From assembly GCA_902826935.1 (NCBI GenBank), contig CADEGR010000007.1:1-51320 (forward strand): DNA of 51,320 bases. The letters run 5' to 3'. Position 1 is the stretch's first letter. Every line of letters starts with the position of its first letter. The notes beneath the pieces were generated by a model. It was given only the letters and a program-made list of their open reading frames with translations. It was not told where the DNA came from and did not search any database. Source of the stretch: an uncultured Alphaproteobacteria bacterium (GTDB lineage Bacteria; Pseudomonadota; Alphaproteobacteria; Geminicoccales; Geminicoccaceae). Positions 8,483 to 18,157 of the stretch are shown here, piece after piece. Both the position numbers and the translations under genes were made by a program.

Positions 8483-9896
8483 CGAGCTGGCCTTCGCTTC
8501 GATCAGCGACCTGACGCCGCGTTTGGCGAGCGGCGAGCTATCGCCGGTCGAGCTGACCGACGCGTTGTTGGCCCGGATCGAGCGCCATGACGGTCATTTG
8601 AATAGTTTCATCACCGTGCTGCCGGAGGCGGCGCGGGCGGCCGCCAAGGCGGCTGCGGCCGAGATCCAGGCGGGGCGCCATCGTGGCCCGCTGCATGGCG
8701 TGCCGATCGCGCTGAAGGATCTCTATGCCACGGCGGGCGTCGCCACCACCTTCGGCTCGCCACTTTACGCAGACTGGGTGCCAGCCGAGGATGCGAGCGT
8801 GGTCAAGCGCTTGCGCGCCGCGGGTGCGATCATTCTCGGCAAAACCAATTTGCACGAGCTGGCCTATGGTACAACCAGCGCCAATGCGCACTACGGCGCC
8901 GTGCAAAACCCATGGCGGCAGGATCATCATCCGGGCGGCTCGAGCGGCGGTTCGGCCGCTGCAGTCGCGGCCGGGCTCACGCCCATGGCCATGGGCAGCG
9001 ACACCGGCGCCTCGATCCGACAGCCAGCCGCCTGCTGCGGCATTGTCGGGCTGAAGCCGACCTTCGGCCGGGTCAGCAAACAGGGCTGCTTGCCGCTGGC
9101 CTGGTCGATGGATCATGTCGGACCGCTCACCCGGACAGTTCAGGATGCGGCGCTCTGCCTGAACCTGCTGGCCGGCCACGATCCACAGGATGCCTGCTCG
9201 GTCGACCGGCCAGTGCCGGATTTCGCTGCCAATCTCGGTCGAGACCTGACCGGCCGCCGGATCGCCGTGGTGCGCAACTTCTTCTTTGACGGCTGCCCGC
9301 CTGAGGTCTCGGGCGCGGTCGAGGCGGCCGTGGTGGTGCTGCGGGAGCTCGGCGCCCAGGTGCAGGACCTGGAGCTGCCCGATATCGAGGCGGCGTTCCA
9401 GGTCGGCGTGCTGACGATCGCGGTCGAGGGTGCTGCCGTCCATGCCGCCGACCTCAAGGCACGGCCCGAGCTGTTCAGCGATGAGACTCGGGCAGCCTTC
9501 GAGCTTGGCCACTTCTACCAAGCGGTCGACTACGTCCAGGCGCAGCGGCTGCGCCGCCATCTGATCGTGAGCCTGCGCGCGGCCATGGCCGGCATCGATG
9601 CTCTGGTGATGCCGACATCGCCTTTGCCGGCCACGCTGATCACCGGCAATCCGCCGGATCATCCGATCCTGCGTCCGCGCAACACCATGCCGTTCAACAC
9701 GACCGGGCTGCCTGCTTTGTCCCTGCCGTGTGGGTTCACCGGGCAAGGTCTGCCGATCGGCCTGCAGATCGTGGGCAAGGCTTTCGATGAAGCGACCGTG
9801 CTGACGATCGGCCATGCCTATGAGCAGGCGACCGAATGGCATCGGCAACGTCCGGACGAAGCTGCGTGGACAATAGCCGATACCGCTGGCAGCTAG
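8475..9896 (+). CDS. AtzE-like amidase (amidase signature family)
   Basis: An amidase of about 473 residues with the full Ser-cisSer-Lys triad: K81 in ALKDL, the GGSSGGS loop (about 155-160) and the nucleophile S180 in [12 protein letters not shown]. Length and upstream DUF4089 partner match AtzE (1-carboxybiuret hydrolase) and related GatA-derived amidases. I took ATG 8475 over the TTG three bases earlier. The start lies inside the 3' end of the AtzG-like gene. The stop codon overlaps the stop of the converging TRAP permease gene. The probable job is hydrolysing an amide or ureido compound feeding the pathway of the preceding ThDP enzyme; the substrate is unknown. Confidence 0.85.
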   Translation: MADELAFASISDLTPRLASGELSPVELTDALLARIERHDGHLNSFITVLPEAARAAAKAAAAEIQAGRHRGPLHGVPIALKDLYATAGVATTFGSPLYADWVPAEDASVVKRLRAAGAIILGKTNLHELAYGTTSANAHYGAVQNPWRQDHHPGGSSGGSAAAVAAGLTPMAMGSDTGASIRQPAACCGIVGLKPTFGRVSKQGCLPLAWSMDHVGPLTRTVQDAALCLNLLAGHDPQDACSVDRPVPDFAANLGRDLTGRRIAVVRNFFFDGCPPEVSGAVEAAVVVLRELGAQVQDLELPDIEAAFQVGVLTIAVEGAAVHAADLKARPELFSDETRAAFELGHFYQAVDYVQAQRLRRHLIVSLRAAMAGIDALVMPTSPLPATLITGNPPDHPILRPRNTMPFNTTGLPALSLPCGFTGQGLPIGLQIVGKAFDEATVLTIGHAYEQATEWHRQRPDEAAWTIADTAGS

Positions 9897-11269
9897 CCGA
9901 TGAGCAGCCTTGGCAGCCAGGTCGCCAAGGCCGGAAACAGCGCCACGACGCCCAAGCCTGCCAGCTGCAAGATCACGAAGGGGATAACGCCCAGATAGAT
10001 GTCGGTGGTGCGGACGCTCTCGGGGGCGACGCCGCGCAGGTAGAACAGGGCAAATCCGAAAGGCGGCGTCAAAAAGCTGGTCTGCAGATTGACCGCCATC
10101 ATCACGCCCAGCCAGATCGGATCAAAGTCCATGGCCAGCAGGACTGGCCCCACGATCGGCACGACGACGAACACGATCTCGACAAAATCGATAAAGAAGC
10201 CGAGCAGGAACATGACGGCCATGACGACCGCCATCGCCGCGATCGGTCCGCCAGGCAGGCCGCTCAGCGCCTCCGTCACCATCACATCGCCGCCTACCCC
10301 ACGAAACACCAGCGAGAAGACCGAGGCGCCGAACAGGATCATGAACACCATGCTGCTGATCATCGTGGTGGTGCGCATGACCTCGCGCAGCACTGCAAGG
10401 GTCATCTGACCGCGCAGCGCGGCCAGGCTCATGGCTCCGACCGCACCGACCGCCGCCGACTCGGTCGGAGTCGCGACCCCCATGAGGATCGAGCCAAGCA
10501 CGGCCACGATCAAAAGGCCGGTCGGCAGCAACGCACCTATGACGCGCCGCACCGATCGATCCTGGACGACGGCCTGGTCGACGAGCGGCGGGCAGGTGTC
10601 GGGCCGAAGCACGGCCATCACCGCCTGCCATCCGATATAGAGAGCCACCAGGAGCAGGCCCGGCAGCATCGCACCGGCGAACAGATCGATCACCGACACC
10701 GGGTCAGGCGCGAAATTGCCCTTGGCCAGCTGAGTTTGGGTATGGGCCGCCTGCAGCACGTCGCCCAGGATCACGAGCACGATCGAGGGCGGGATGATTT
10801 GGCCGAGCGTGCCGGCGGCGCAGATGGTGCCGCAGGCGAGCTTGGGATCGTACCCCGCCTTGAGCATGGTCGGCAGCGAGAGCAGCCCCATGGTCACGAC
10901 GGTCGCCCCGACGATACCGGTGGAGGCTGCCAGCACCATGCCGACCAGCGTCACTGATATGCCAAGGCCACCGCGTAGGCGGCCGAACAGCAACCCCATG
11001 GCTTCGAGCAGCTGCTCTGCCAGCTTGGAGCGCTCCAAGGCCACGCCCATGAACACGAACAACGGCACCGCGACCAGCACCTCGTTGGTCATGACGCCGA
11101 AGAAGCGTGATGGCAGGCTGTGCAGCAGCCTCAGGTCGAATTGGTCGAACAGGCTGGCGATCCAGGCGACTGCCAGCGCGGTGCCAGCGAGCGAAAAGGC
11201 CACCGGGAAGCCCAGCATCAAAACCACGCAGAGCGCGCCCAGCAGCGTCAGCGGCAGCACAGCATCCAT
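9893..11269 (-). CDS. TRAP transporter large permease (DctM family)
   Basis: A 458-residue membrane protein with about twelve hydrophobic segments, beginning MDAVLPLTLLGAL, with the conserved LVAVPLFVFMGVALERS, AASTGIVGATVVTMG and LACGTICAAGTLGQIIPPS. These mark the ion-coupled large subunit of tripartite ATP-independent periplasmic carriers, which import organic acids. It lies two bases downstream of the small permease gene. The longer loop after GDVLQAAH resembles the FcbT3-type (aromatic/branched acid) subfamily. The opposing amidase gene overlaps it by four bases at the stops. Confidence 0.9.
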   Translation of the reverse strand: MDAVLPLTLLGALCVVLMLGFPVAFSLAGTALAVAWIASLFDQFDLRLLHSLPSRFFGVMTNEVLVAVPLFVFMGVALERSKLAEQLLEAMGLLFGRLRGGLGISVTLVGMVLAASTGIVGATVVTMGLLSLPTMLKAGYDPKLACGTICAAGTLGQIIPPSIVLVILGDVLQAAHTQTQLAKGNFAPDPVSVIDLFAGAMLPGLLLVALYIGWQAVMAVLRPDTCPPLVDQAVVQDRSVRRVIGALLPTGLLIVAVLGSILMGVATPTESAAVGAVGAMSLAALRGQMTLAVLREVMRTTTMISSMVFMILFGASVFSLVFRGVGGDVMVTEALSGLPGGPIAAMAVVMAVMFLLGFFIDFVEIVFVVVPIVGPVLLAMDFDPIWLGVMMAVNLQTSFLTPPFGFALFYLRGVAPESVRTTDIYLGVIPFVILQLAGLGVVALFPALATWLPRLLIG

Positions 11270-11271
11270 GC

Positions 11272-11814
11272 TTAAAGCGGCGCCGGCCGATCAGCGTTCG
11301 GTCCAGCCGGCGCGGTCAAGCGCAGCAGGCTGCGGCCGGCCAGCGCCAAGCCTTGCGCCAACAGCACGATGCAGAAGCTCAGCAGCACGCTCTTGAGGAG
11401 AAACAAGCCGGGCAAGCCGCCCGCCTCCCGTGAGCCCTCGAGGCGGACCCAGGACTGACGGACATAGGGCAAGGCCATCCAGAACACCACAGCGAGCGTC
11501 GGGATCAGGAGCAGCAGTGAGCCCAGCAGATCGACGATCGCACGATAGCGGCTGCTGCCTGGCCGGTAGAAGATATCAATCCGGACATGGCCATCGTGGA
11601 GCAGGGTGTAGCCGCTGCCGAGCGTGAAGACGATCGCGTGCAGCCAGATGTAGGATTCCTGCAGCCAGACCCAGCCAAGGCCGAAGCCGTAGCGCAGCAT
11701 CGCGACCGCAAAGGTGATTAGCACCGTCCCGAGCGTGAGCCAGGCGACCAGGCGGCCGAGCCGCTCGTTCAGCCAGTCGATCGCGCCGACCATGCGCAGC
11801 AGCGGCTGGCGCAT
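11272..11814 (-). CDS. TRAP transporter small permease (DctQ family), no DctP nearby
   Basis: A 180-residue protein with four transmembrane segments, including GWVWLQESYIWLHAIVFTLG and RIDIFY, the DctQ landmarks. It associates with the large permease encoded directly downstream. A TRAP system also needs a periplasmic DctP protein; none is encoded on either side (upstream is the divergent aroQ), so the binding protein must be elsewhere or lost. Together with the converging ThDP-amidase group it may import the substrate of that pathway. Confidence 0.85.
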   Translation of the reverse strand: MRQPLLRMVGAIDWLNERLGRLVAWLTLGTVLITFAVAMLRYGFGLGWVWLQESYIWLHAIVFTLGSGYTLLHDGHVRIDIFYRPGSSRYRAIVDLLGSLLLLIPTLAVVFWMALPYVRQSWVRLEGSREAGGLPGLFLLKSVLLSFCIVLLAQGLALAGRSLLRLTAPAGPNADRPAPL

Positions 11815-11976
11815 CAGGTTCTCCGCAAGAAAAGCTGGCGCAGCGGCCGCCGAGGCTTGCCTGATTGATGGCGGGCATCATAGACCCGCGCCGCACGGCC
11901 GCCAGGAGATTTCCGGCCGAATCATTGCCAAGGCGGTGGTTGCAGAGTAGAACCCTGCCCTTGTCAAGGATGACCG

Positions 11977-12462
11977 ATGGCGATGCCCAAGCCCGTCCTG
12001 ATCCTCAACGGCCCGAATCTGAATATGCTCGGCCGCCGCGAGCCGTCGATCTATGGCGCTGAAAGCCTGGCCGACATCGAGGCCATGTGCCAGCGCGAAG
12101 CCGGCGCGCACGGCCTTGAGGTGGACTTTCGGCAGAGCAATCACGAGGGCCAGCTTGTCGATTGGATCCAGGCGGTGCCGGGCCGGCATGCAGGCGTCAT
12201 CATCAATGCCGGGGCGTATAGCCACACCTCGGTGGCGGTGTTGGACGCGCTCCGCCTCTTGGATGAACCCTTGATAGAGGTCCACTTGTCCAATATCTAC
12301 CGACGAGAGGCTTTCCGTCATCGATCCTACGTCTCCTTGGCGGCAACGGGGATCATCTGTGGCTTGGGGGCGCGGGGCTACGCCTTGGCGGTTCGGGCCA
12401 TGGCAGAGCTGATCGGGCAGCAGGCACAAGCGACTTGGAGCGGAACTCAGCCGAGTCCGTAA
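11977..12462 (+). CDS. aroQ: Type II 3-dehydroquinate dehydratase
   Basis: Catalyses the third step of the shikimate pathway, 3-dehydroquinate to 3-dehydroshikimate, as a dodecamer. Motifs: GPNLNMLGRREPSIYG with catalytic Tyr26, VIINAGAYSHTSVA, and HLSNIYRREAFRHRS with the active-site His. At 161 residues it is slightly long because of a C-terminal tail. An AAGGA sequence precedes the ATG. It is the first gene of an aroQ-accB-accC run, a very common alphaproteobacterial order, and overlaps the accB start. Confidence 0.95.
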   Translation: MAMPKPVLILNGPNLNMLGRREPSIYGAESLADIEAMCQREAGAHGLEVDFRQSNHEGQLVDWIQAVPGRHAGVIINAGAYSHTSVAVLDALRLLDEPLIEVHLSNIYRREAFRHRSYVSLAATGIICGLGARGYALAVRAMAELIGQQAQATWSGTQPSP

Positions 12463-12911
12463 AGACATTGAACGTAGACACCACGCTGATCGAGGCGCTG
12501 GCCGAGCTGCTGCAACGCACTGGCTTGACCGAGATCGAACTGAGCGAAGGCGAATCGAAGATCAGGGTCGCGCGGTCCTTGCCGCCGGTTCTGAACTCGG
12601 TCGCCATGCCGACCCATGCGCCAGCCGCCGCATCGGCGCCAGTGCTCGCGGCCGCAGATGGCGGGGAAAGCAATCATCCAGGAACCGTCAAGGCGCCGAT
12701 GGTGGGCACCATCTACTTGACGCCGGAGCCGGGCGCCCAGCCCTTCGTGTCGGTCGGCGCGGACGTCCAGGAGGGCCAGACCCTGCTGATCATCGAGGCC
12801 ATGAAAGTCATGAATCCCTTGCGCGCGCCGCGTGCTGGCAGGATTGCCAGGATCCTCGTGAGCAATGGCGATCCGGTCGAGTATGGCGAGCCTCTCTTGA
12901 TCATCGAATAG
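12435..12911 (+). CDS. accB: Acetyl-CoA carboxylase biotin carboxyl carrier protein
   Basis: Carries biotin for acetyl-CoA carboxylase, the first committed step of fatty acid synthesis. The C-terminal biotinyl domain contains EAMKVMN with the biotinylated K124. A Pro/Ala-rich linker (about 50-85) separates it from the N-terminal DTTLIEALAELL helix. The start is a TTG at 12435, overlapping aroQ, or a TTG at 12468 just after the aroQ stop; relatives do not settle it. EAMKVMN instead of the usual EAMKLMN is conservative. Followed after 18 bases by accC. Confidence 0.95.
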   Translation: MERNSAESVKTLNVDTTLIEALAELLQRTGLTEIELSEGESKIRVARSLPPVLNSVAMPTHAPAAASAPVLAAADGGESNHPGTVKAPMVGTIYLTPEPGAQPFVSVGADVQEGQTLLIIEAMKVMNPLRAPRAGRIARILVSNGDPVEYGEPLLIIE

Positions 12912-12929
12912 CCGGATCAGGCCAGCGCC

Positions 12930-14282
12930 ATGTTCGACAAGATCCTGATCGCCAATCGCGGCGAGATCGCGCTCAGGGTGATTCGAACCTGCCGCGAGAT
13001 GGGTATCCAAACGGTTGCCGTGCATTCGACCGCCGATACCGACGCCATGCATGCCAGGCTTGCGGATGCCAGCGTGTGCATCGGCCCGCCGGCGGCGAGC
13101 GATTCCTACCTCAACAAGGTCGCGATCCTGGCGGCGGCGGAGATCACCGGCGCCGATGCGATTCATCCTGGCTATGGCTTCCTCTCGGAGAACGCCGACT
13201 TCGCGGAGATGGTGGTCGAGCACGGCCTGACCTTCATCGGGCCGACGCCCGAGCATATCCGGATGATGGGCGACAAGGTGGTCGCCAAGGCGACCATGCG
13301 GCAGCTGGGCGTGCCGGTGGTGCCGGGGACCGAGGGGCAAGTCGACGATGAAGTGGCCGCGCGTGCTGCTCGCGAGATCGGCTACCCGGTATTGATCAAA
13401 GCCGTGGCGGGTGGCGGCGGCCGCGGCATGATCGTTGCCCAGGACGAGGACGAGCTGCTGGAGGGCCTGCAGCTCGCCAGGCGCGAGGCGCAGGCCGGGT
13501 TTGGCGACAACCGGGTCTATCTCGAGAAGTATCTGCGGCGGCCACGGCACATCGAAATCCAGATTCTGGCCGACGAGTACGGCCATTGCATCCATCTCGG
13601 CGAGCGTGATTGCTCGCTGCAGCGCCGCCATCAAAAGCTGGTCGAAGAGGCGCCGTCCCCGGCGCTCGACGATGCCGGCCGGCAAGCGATCGGCGAGCGG
13701 GTCAGCCGTGCCATCGGCGACCTTGGCTATCGCGGTGTCGGCACGGTCGAATTTTTGTACGAAGAGGGCGAGTTCTACTTTATCGAGATGAACACCCGCC
13801 TGCAGGTCGAGCATCCAGTGACCGAGATGATCACCGGGCTCGATCTGGTCCGGGCCCAGATCGAGGTGGCGGCCGGCCGACCGCTCGGGATGCGGCAGCA
13901 GGATATCCGCTTCACGGGGCATGCCATCGAATGCCGGATCAACGCCGAGGATCCGCGAACCCTCCTGCCGACGCCCGGCACGGTCCAGACCTACCACGCG
14001 CCAGGTGGGCCGGGCGTACGGGTGGACTCTGCGCTCTACGCGGGCGCAAAGGTCCCCCCATACTATGACAGCCTCATCGCCAAGCTGATCGTCCACGACC
14101 GGACGCGGGAAGATTGCCTGCATCGACTGCAGCGGGCGCTCGCCGAATATGTCATTGCCGGCCTGCCGACCGGCATTCCGCTGCTTCAGGCGCTGGCGGA
14201 GGATGCGGACTTTGCTAAAGGCAATTATCATACTGGCTGGTTGACCGAGTTCCTGGCGACGTGGCACCCGCCCGCAGAGTGA
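12930..14282 (+). CDS. accC: Acetyl-CoA carboxylase biotin carboxylase subunit
   Basis: A 450-residue ATP-grasp enzyme that carboxylates the biotin of AccB using bicarbonate and ATP. It shows [20 protein letters not shown] at the N-terminus, [14 protein letters not shown], the glycine-rich ATP loop [25 protein letters not shown] and the catalytic [14 protein letters not shown]. Length and start are normal. Co-transcribed with aroQ and accB. Confidence 0.97.
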   Translation: MFDKILIANRGEIALRVIRTCREMGIQTVAVHSTADTDAMHARLADASVCIGPPAASDSYLNKVAILAAAEITGADAIHPGYGFLSENADFAEMVVEHGLTFIGPTPEHIRMMGDKVVAKATMRQLGVPVVPGTEGQVDDEVAARAAREIGYPVLIKAVAGGGGRGMIVAQDEDELLEGLQLARREAQAGFGDNRVYLEKYLRRPRHIEIQILADEYGHCIHLGERDCSLQRRHQKLVEEAPSPALDDAGRQAIGERVSRAIGDLGYRGVGTVEFLYEEGEFYFIEMNTRLQVEHPVTEMITGLDLVRAQIEVAAGRPLGMRQQDIRFTGHAIECRINAEDPRTLLPTPGTVQTYHAPGGPGVRVDSALYAGAKVPPYYDSLIAKLIVHDRTREDCLHRLQRALAEYVIAGLPTGIPLLQALAEDADFAKGNYHTGWLTEFLATWHPPAE

Positions 14283-14340
14283 ACGACGCCAATGAGCTGG
14301 CCGCCGGCATGCCCGAGGAGCTCGCTTTGAGGTCAGGCTG

Positions 14341-15021
14341 ATGCAGACGCTCACGCCCGATCTGCTGCTCTATGCTTATGCCAGTGGCCTGTTTCCGATG
14401 GCCAATGATCGCGACGATCCGAGCATCTACTGGATCGAACCGCGGCGCCGGGGCATCCTGCCCTTGGATGAGTTCCACGCCTCGAAAAGCCTGCGCAAGG
14501 TGATCCGGCAGGGTCGCTTCGAGATCATGGTCGACCAGATGTTCCCGGCCGTGATCGACGCCTGCGCAGGGCCGGCGCCGGACCGACCCCGAACTTGGCT
14601 GAACGACGAGCTGATTCGGCTCTATGTCGAGCTGTTCGGCCGCGGCTATGCCCATAGCGTGGAGACTTGGCGCGAGGGGCGGCTGGTCGGGGGCCTCTAT
14701 GGTGTCGCGCTGGGCGCTGCCTTCTTCGGCGAGAGCATGTTCTCGCGCGAGCGCGATGCCAGCAAGGTGGCGCTCGCGGCGCTGATCGACATCCTGCGCG
14801 CCGGCGGCTTTCAGCTCCTCGACACCCAGTTCATCACCGATCATCTGCGCCAGTTCGGCACGGTCGAGGTGTCGCGGACGGCGTACCAGCGGCTGCTCAA
14901 GCGCGCGCTCCAGCAGCCCGCCGTGTTTCAGGGCTTGCCGGGCGGTGGCGAGTCCAACGCGGCTTGGCCATTGCCGGTCGGCGGGATCGGCTCCTCGCAA
15001 TCGACCACCCAGAGATCATAG
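14341..15021 (+). CDS. aat: Leucyl/phenylalanyl-tRNA--protein transferase
   Basis: Transfers Leu or Phe from aminoacyl-tRNA to N-terminal Arg/Lys, marking proteins for ClpAP in the N-end rule pathway. Motifs: YASGLFPMAND, IYWIEPRRRGILPLDEFHAS, GGLYGVALGAAFFGESMFS and DTQFITDHLRQFG. The 226-residue protein has a poorly conserved tail of about 30 residues. That tail overlaps, by 94 bases in antisense, the 3' end of the DUF2155 gene. Confidence 0.93.
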   Translation: MQTLTPDLLLYAYASGLFPMANDRDDPSIYWIEPRRRGILPLDEFHASKSLRKVIRQGRFEIMVDQMFPAVIDACAGPAPDRPRTWLNDELIRLYVELFGRGYAHSVETWREGRLVGGLYGVALGAAFFGESMFSRERDASKVALAALIDILRAGGFQLLDTQFITDHLRQFGTVEVSRTAYQRLLKRALQQPAVFQGLPGGGESNAAWPLPVGGIGSSQSTTQRS

Positions 15022-15377
15022 ATCGGATGCTCCAGCGCCGACACCGCGGGGCTGGAGGCGAACATCCAGCCGGAGAACACCTCGATCGGTGGCCGCTCCC
15101 GGTCCGCCGCCGGCGGCAGCTCTCGAATCTCCAGGAAAGCCGCACTCTCGGGCGGCTCGGTCGGCGGCGTCTTGCGACAGGCCCGCACCACGATCTCGAG
15201 GGTGCCGAAATAGGTCGGCAGACCCAACGTCGCGTAGACTGAAACGACCCGGGCGGTGATCTTGTCCAGGCCCTGGAGAACGGCAACCTGGTTGTCGAGG
15301 CTCGGCCCAAGGGCTTGGGCCGGCGCTGCCGCCAGCAGCGCCAGGGCCAGGCCAGCGCCAAGCGTCTTGCCGATCAC
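14928..15377 (-). CDS. DUF2155 secreted protein
   Basis: A 149-residue protein with a signal peptide (MIGKTLGAGLALALLAAAPA, cleavage near AQA). The DUF2155 core includes VLQGLDKITARV, FGTLEIVVRACRKTPP, GWMFASSPAVSALEHPIYD and WVVDC. It is a periplasmic alphaproteobacterial family of unknown function, habitually found between aat and mlaD. Its start overlaps the mlaD stop (ATGA), so the two are coupled. Its last 31 codons are antisense to aat. Confidence 0.88.
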   Translation of the reverse strand: MIGKTLGAGLALALLAAAPAQALGPSLDNQVAVLQGLDKITARVVSVYATLGLPTYFGTLEIVVRACRKTPPTEPPESAAFLEIRELPPAADRERPPIEVFSGWMFASSPAVSALEHPIYDLWVVDCEEPIPPTGNGQAALDSPPPGKP

Positions 15378-15886
15378 TTGATCTCGCCTGGCGCGGCGCC
15401 GGCAGCTCCTGCATCCGGCTTGTCTTTCGGCTGCTGGCCGCCTGCGCCGCCACCACTGAAGATCATCTGACCGATCAGATCCTCCAGCCGCACGGATGAC
15501 TGGGTCAAGGAGACCTCGTCGCCGCCCTTGAGCATCTCGACGTCGCCGCCCGGCTCCAGCGACAGATACTTGCCGCCCAGCAAGCCGTCGCTCACGATCG
15601 CCGCCGAGGTGTCGGCTGGCACTTCGACCCCGTCGCGCACGCTGAAATGGACCGCCGCCCGATAGGTCTGCGGGTCGAGGTCCTGGCCGAGGACGGTGCC
15701 GACCTTGATGCCGCTGATGCGCACATCGCTGCCCGTCGACAGGCCATCGACGCGATCGAAGCGGGCCACCAGCTCGTAGCCGCCCGAGCCGTCCATCTGG
15801 CTGCTGTTGTAGGCAAATACCATGAACACGCCGGCGACCAGCAGGACGACCGCGCCAAGCAGCGTTTCAAGCACGTTACGGGTCAT
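15374..15886 (-). CDS. mlaD: Outer membrane lipid asymmetry protein MlaD (MCE domain)
   Basis: A 170-residue periplasmic protein anchored by one N-terminal helix, with the MCE domain (VRISGIKVGTVL, DGLLGGKYLSLEPGG). MlaD hexamers pass phospholipid between the inner-membrane MlaFEB complex and the periplasm. I chose ATG 15886 (MTRNVLETLLG): the open frame extends upstream to 16207, but that part is antisense-like sequence inside ftsY. The C-terminal tail is Gly/Pro/Lys-rich. mlaE and mlaF are not adjacent, which is usual in this group. Confidence 0.9.
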   Translation of the reverse strand: MTRNVLETLLGAVVLLVAGVFMVFAYNSSQMDGSGGYELVARFDRVDGLSTGSDVRISGIKVGTVLGQDLDPQTYRAAVHFSVRDGVEVPADTSAAIVSDGLLGGKYLSLEPGGDVEMLKGGDEVSLTQSSVRLEDLIGQMIFSGGGAGGQQPKDKPDAGAAGAAPGEIK

Positions 15887-15959
15887 GATGCTTCCGTCAA
15901 TGATCCCAAGGAGCGCGGCGCATAACATCGTCGCTGGCGACCAACGACGCAAGGTGTTG

Positions 15960-16907
15960 TTACCGCTGGGCGCGATCCTCCAGATCCAGCAGGGCGTCGG
16001 CAAAGGCGGCAGGCTCGAATGCCCGCAGGTCATAGACCCCCTCGCCCACACCCAACGCATGCACCGGCAAGCCGAACTGCTTGGCGAGCGCCACCACGAC
16101 GCCGCCGCGGGCTGTGCCGTCGAGCTTGGTGATCGCCATGCCGGTGAGCGGCACGATGCTGCTGAAGATCTCGACCTGCGCCCGGGCATTCTGGCCGGTG
16201 GTGGCATCCAGAACGAGCAGGACCTGATGGGGCATGGCGGGATCGAGCTTGCGCAGCACCCGGACCACCTTGGCCAGCTCTTCCATCAGCCCGGCCTTGT
16301 TGTGCAGGCGGCCGGCCGTGTCGATCAGGAGGACATCGGCATTCAGGCTGCGGGCCTGCTGGACGGCATCGAAGGCCAGCCCAGCCGAATCGGCGCCGGG
16401 CGCCTTCGCGATCACCGGGCAGTCGGTGCGACGACCCCAGATCTGCAACTGCTCGATCGCGGCGGCGCGGAAGGTGTCGCCGGCGGCCAGCATGACCTCG
16501 CGCCCGTCGTCCTTCAGCTGCTGCGCCAGCTTGCCGATGGTCGTGGTCTTGCCGGTGCCATTGACGCCGCAGACCAGGATCACCTCGGGCCGATGGGCCG
16601 GATCGATCATCAGCGGCTGCGCGACCGGTGCCAGGATGGCGGCAATCTGGGTCGCCAGCTCCGCCCGCACCTCCTGCGGCGTCACCTCCTTGCCGAACTT
16701 GGACTGTGACAAGCCAGCAATCAGGCTGGTTGCCGCCTCGACCCCGAGATCGGCGGCGACCAGCACCTCCTCGAGCTCTTCGAGGCTGGCGAAGTCCAGC
16801 TTGCGCTTGGTGAAAATCGTGGCGATGTTGCTCTTGAGCGAGGTCGACGAGCGGCTGAGACCAGCCCGCAGCCGTTGCAGCCAACCGGCAGAATTGGCAT
16901 CGCTCAT
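15960..16907 (-). CDS. ftsY: Signal recognition particle receptor FtsY
   Basis: The SRP receptor GTPase, which docks Ffh-ribosome complexes at the inner membrane. The 315-residue protein is an NG domain with almost no acidic A domain, normal for alphaproteobacteria. GTPase motifs: CGVNGTGKTTTIGKLA (G1), DTFRAAAIEQL, DTAGRL (G3), TKLDGTARGG (G4). It overlaps the upstream mtaB stop by four bases (dapF-mtaB-ftsY operon). The SRP partner ffh lies divergently across the dapF promoter region. Confidence 0.97.
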   Translation of the reverse strand: MSDANSAGWLQRLRAGLSRSSTSLKSNIATIFTKRKLDFASLEELEEVLVAADLGVEAATSLIAGLSQSKFGKEVTPQEVRAELATQIAAILAPVAQPLMIDPAHRPEVILVCGVNGTGKTTTIGKLAQQLKDDGREVMLAAGDTFRAAAIEQLQIWGRRTDCPVIAKAPGADSAGLAFDAVQQARSLNADVLLIDTAGRLHNKAGLMEELAKVVRVLRKLDPAMPHQVLLVLDATTGQNARAQVEIFSSIVPLTGMAITKLDGTARGGVVVALAKQFGLPVHALGVGEGVYDLRAFEPAAFADALLDLEDRAQR

Positions 16908-18157
16908 GCCGCGACCTGCCCGATCAGCATGCCTGCCTCGACCCGCTCGAGGGCGACCCGGGCCAGGCTCCCCGGCGCCGGCTGGCCGACCCAGTGCTCC
17001 AGGCGAACCGGCGCAAAAGCGTCGGTGTGGCCAGCACCGTCCCGCTCGACCAGCATCTCGGCGAGCGTGCCGACCTGACGCGCCAGGAACCGCCCAAGCG
17101 CTCGATCGCCGGCGGCGCGCAGGCGGGCGGCGCGCTCCTTGCGCTCCGGCTTTGGCACCTGCGGCATGCGCGCCGCCGGCGTACCGGCGCGGGCGGAATA
17201 GGGAAAGACATGGAGATAGGTCAGGTCGGCCTCCGCCACGAGGTCCAAGGTGGCAGCGAACATTGCCTCGGTCTCGGTCGGAAAGCCGGCAATCAGATCG
17301 GCGCCGAACGCGATCTCCGGCCGCGCTTGGCGCAGACGTTCGCAGATCTCGATCACATCGGCACGGCTGTGACGCCGCTTCATGCGCTTCAACGTCAGGT
17401 CATGCCCGGCCTGCACGCTCAAATGCAGATGCGGCATAAGCCGCGGCTCGTTCGCGATCATCTGGCAGAGCGTGGGATCAAGCTCCGCGGGATCGAGCGA
17501 CGACAGACGCAGGCGCGGCAGATCGGGCACCAGGCCAAGAATCCGTTTGACCAGCTGGCCCAGGCTCGGCGTGCCCGGCAGATCCTTGCCGTAGGACGTC
17601 AGATCAACGCCGGTCAGGACCACCTCGAGGTAGCCGCGCTCGACCAGGTGGCGGATCTGGCTGACGATGTGACCTGCCGGCACGCTCCGGCTCACCCCCC
17701 GCCCCTGCGGGATGATGCAGAAGGTGCAGGCGTGATCGCAGCCGTTCTGCACCTGGACGAAGGCGCGGGAGCGTCCGCGCAGGCCATCGACCTGCTGCTC
17801 GGCGCTAGGCGCCGACAGGGGCTCCGGCTTCACCGCCCCATCCGTCCTCAGGCTCTGCCAAAGCTCGGGCCTGAGCTTGTCCTGATTGCCGATGACCCGA
17901 TCGACCTCGGCCATCGCCGCGTAGGCGTCGGGCCGGATCTGAGCAGCGCAGCCGGTGACCACGATGCGCGCATCCGGCCAGGCGCGGCGAGCCTTGCGGA
18001 TCGCCTGGCGCGCCTGTCGCTCGGCTTCGGCCGTGACCGCGCAGGTATGGATGACGACGACGTCGTCCAGGCCAGCGGCCGCGGCGTGCTGGTGCATCAG
18101 CTCGGATTCGAAGCTGTTCAGACGACAGCCGAAGGTGATGAACTGCGGTCCGCTCAA
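16904..18157 (-). CDS. mtaB: tRNA t6A37 methylthiotransferase MtaB
   Basis: A radical-SAM methylthiotransferase converting t6A37 to ms2t6A37 in tRNAs. It has an N-terminal UPF0004 domain (FGCRLNSFESELM, HTCAVTAEAERQARQ, VTGCAAQIRP) with cluster cysteines, the radical-SAM CxxxCxxC in NGCDHACTFCIIPQGRG, and a C-terminal TRAM-like region. The frame is open to 18547, but that extension runs antisense through dapF. The TTG at 18157, overlapping the dapF stop as TTGA and preceded by GGTGAG, gives the normal length of 417 residues. Confidence 0.92.
   Translation of the reverse strand: MSGPQFITFGCRLNSFESELMHQHAAAAGLDDVVVIHTCAVTAEAERQARQAIRKARRAWPDARIVVTGCAAQIRPDAYAAMAEVDRVIGNQDKLRPELWQSLRTDGAVKPEPLSAPSAEQQVDGLRGRSRAFVQVQNGCDHACTFCIIPQGRGVSRSVPAGHIVSQIRHLVERGYLEVVLTGVDLTSYGKDLPGTPSLGQLVKRILGLVPDLPRLRLSSLDPAELDPTLCQMIANEPRLMPHLHLSVQAGHDLTLKRMKRRHSRADVIEICERLRQARPEIAFGADLIAGFPTETEAMFAATLDLVAEADLTYLHVFPYSARAGTPAARMPQVPKPERKERAARLRAAGDRALGRFLARQVGTLAEMLVERDGAGHTDAFAPVRLEHWVGQPAPGSLARVALERVEAGMLIGQVAA

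Noticed and set aside
12447-14354. 635-residue open frame on the minus strand
   Set aside because: It runs antisense through accB and accC, has no family motifs and is rich in Arg, His and Gln. It is a by-product of G+C-rich codon bias in the real genes.
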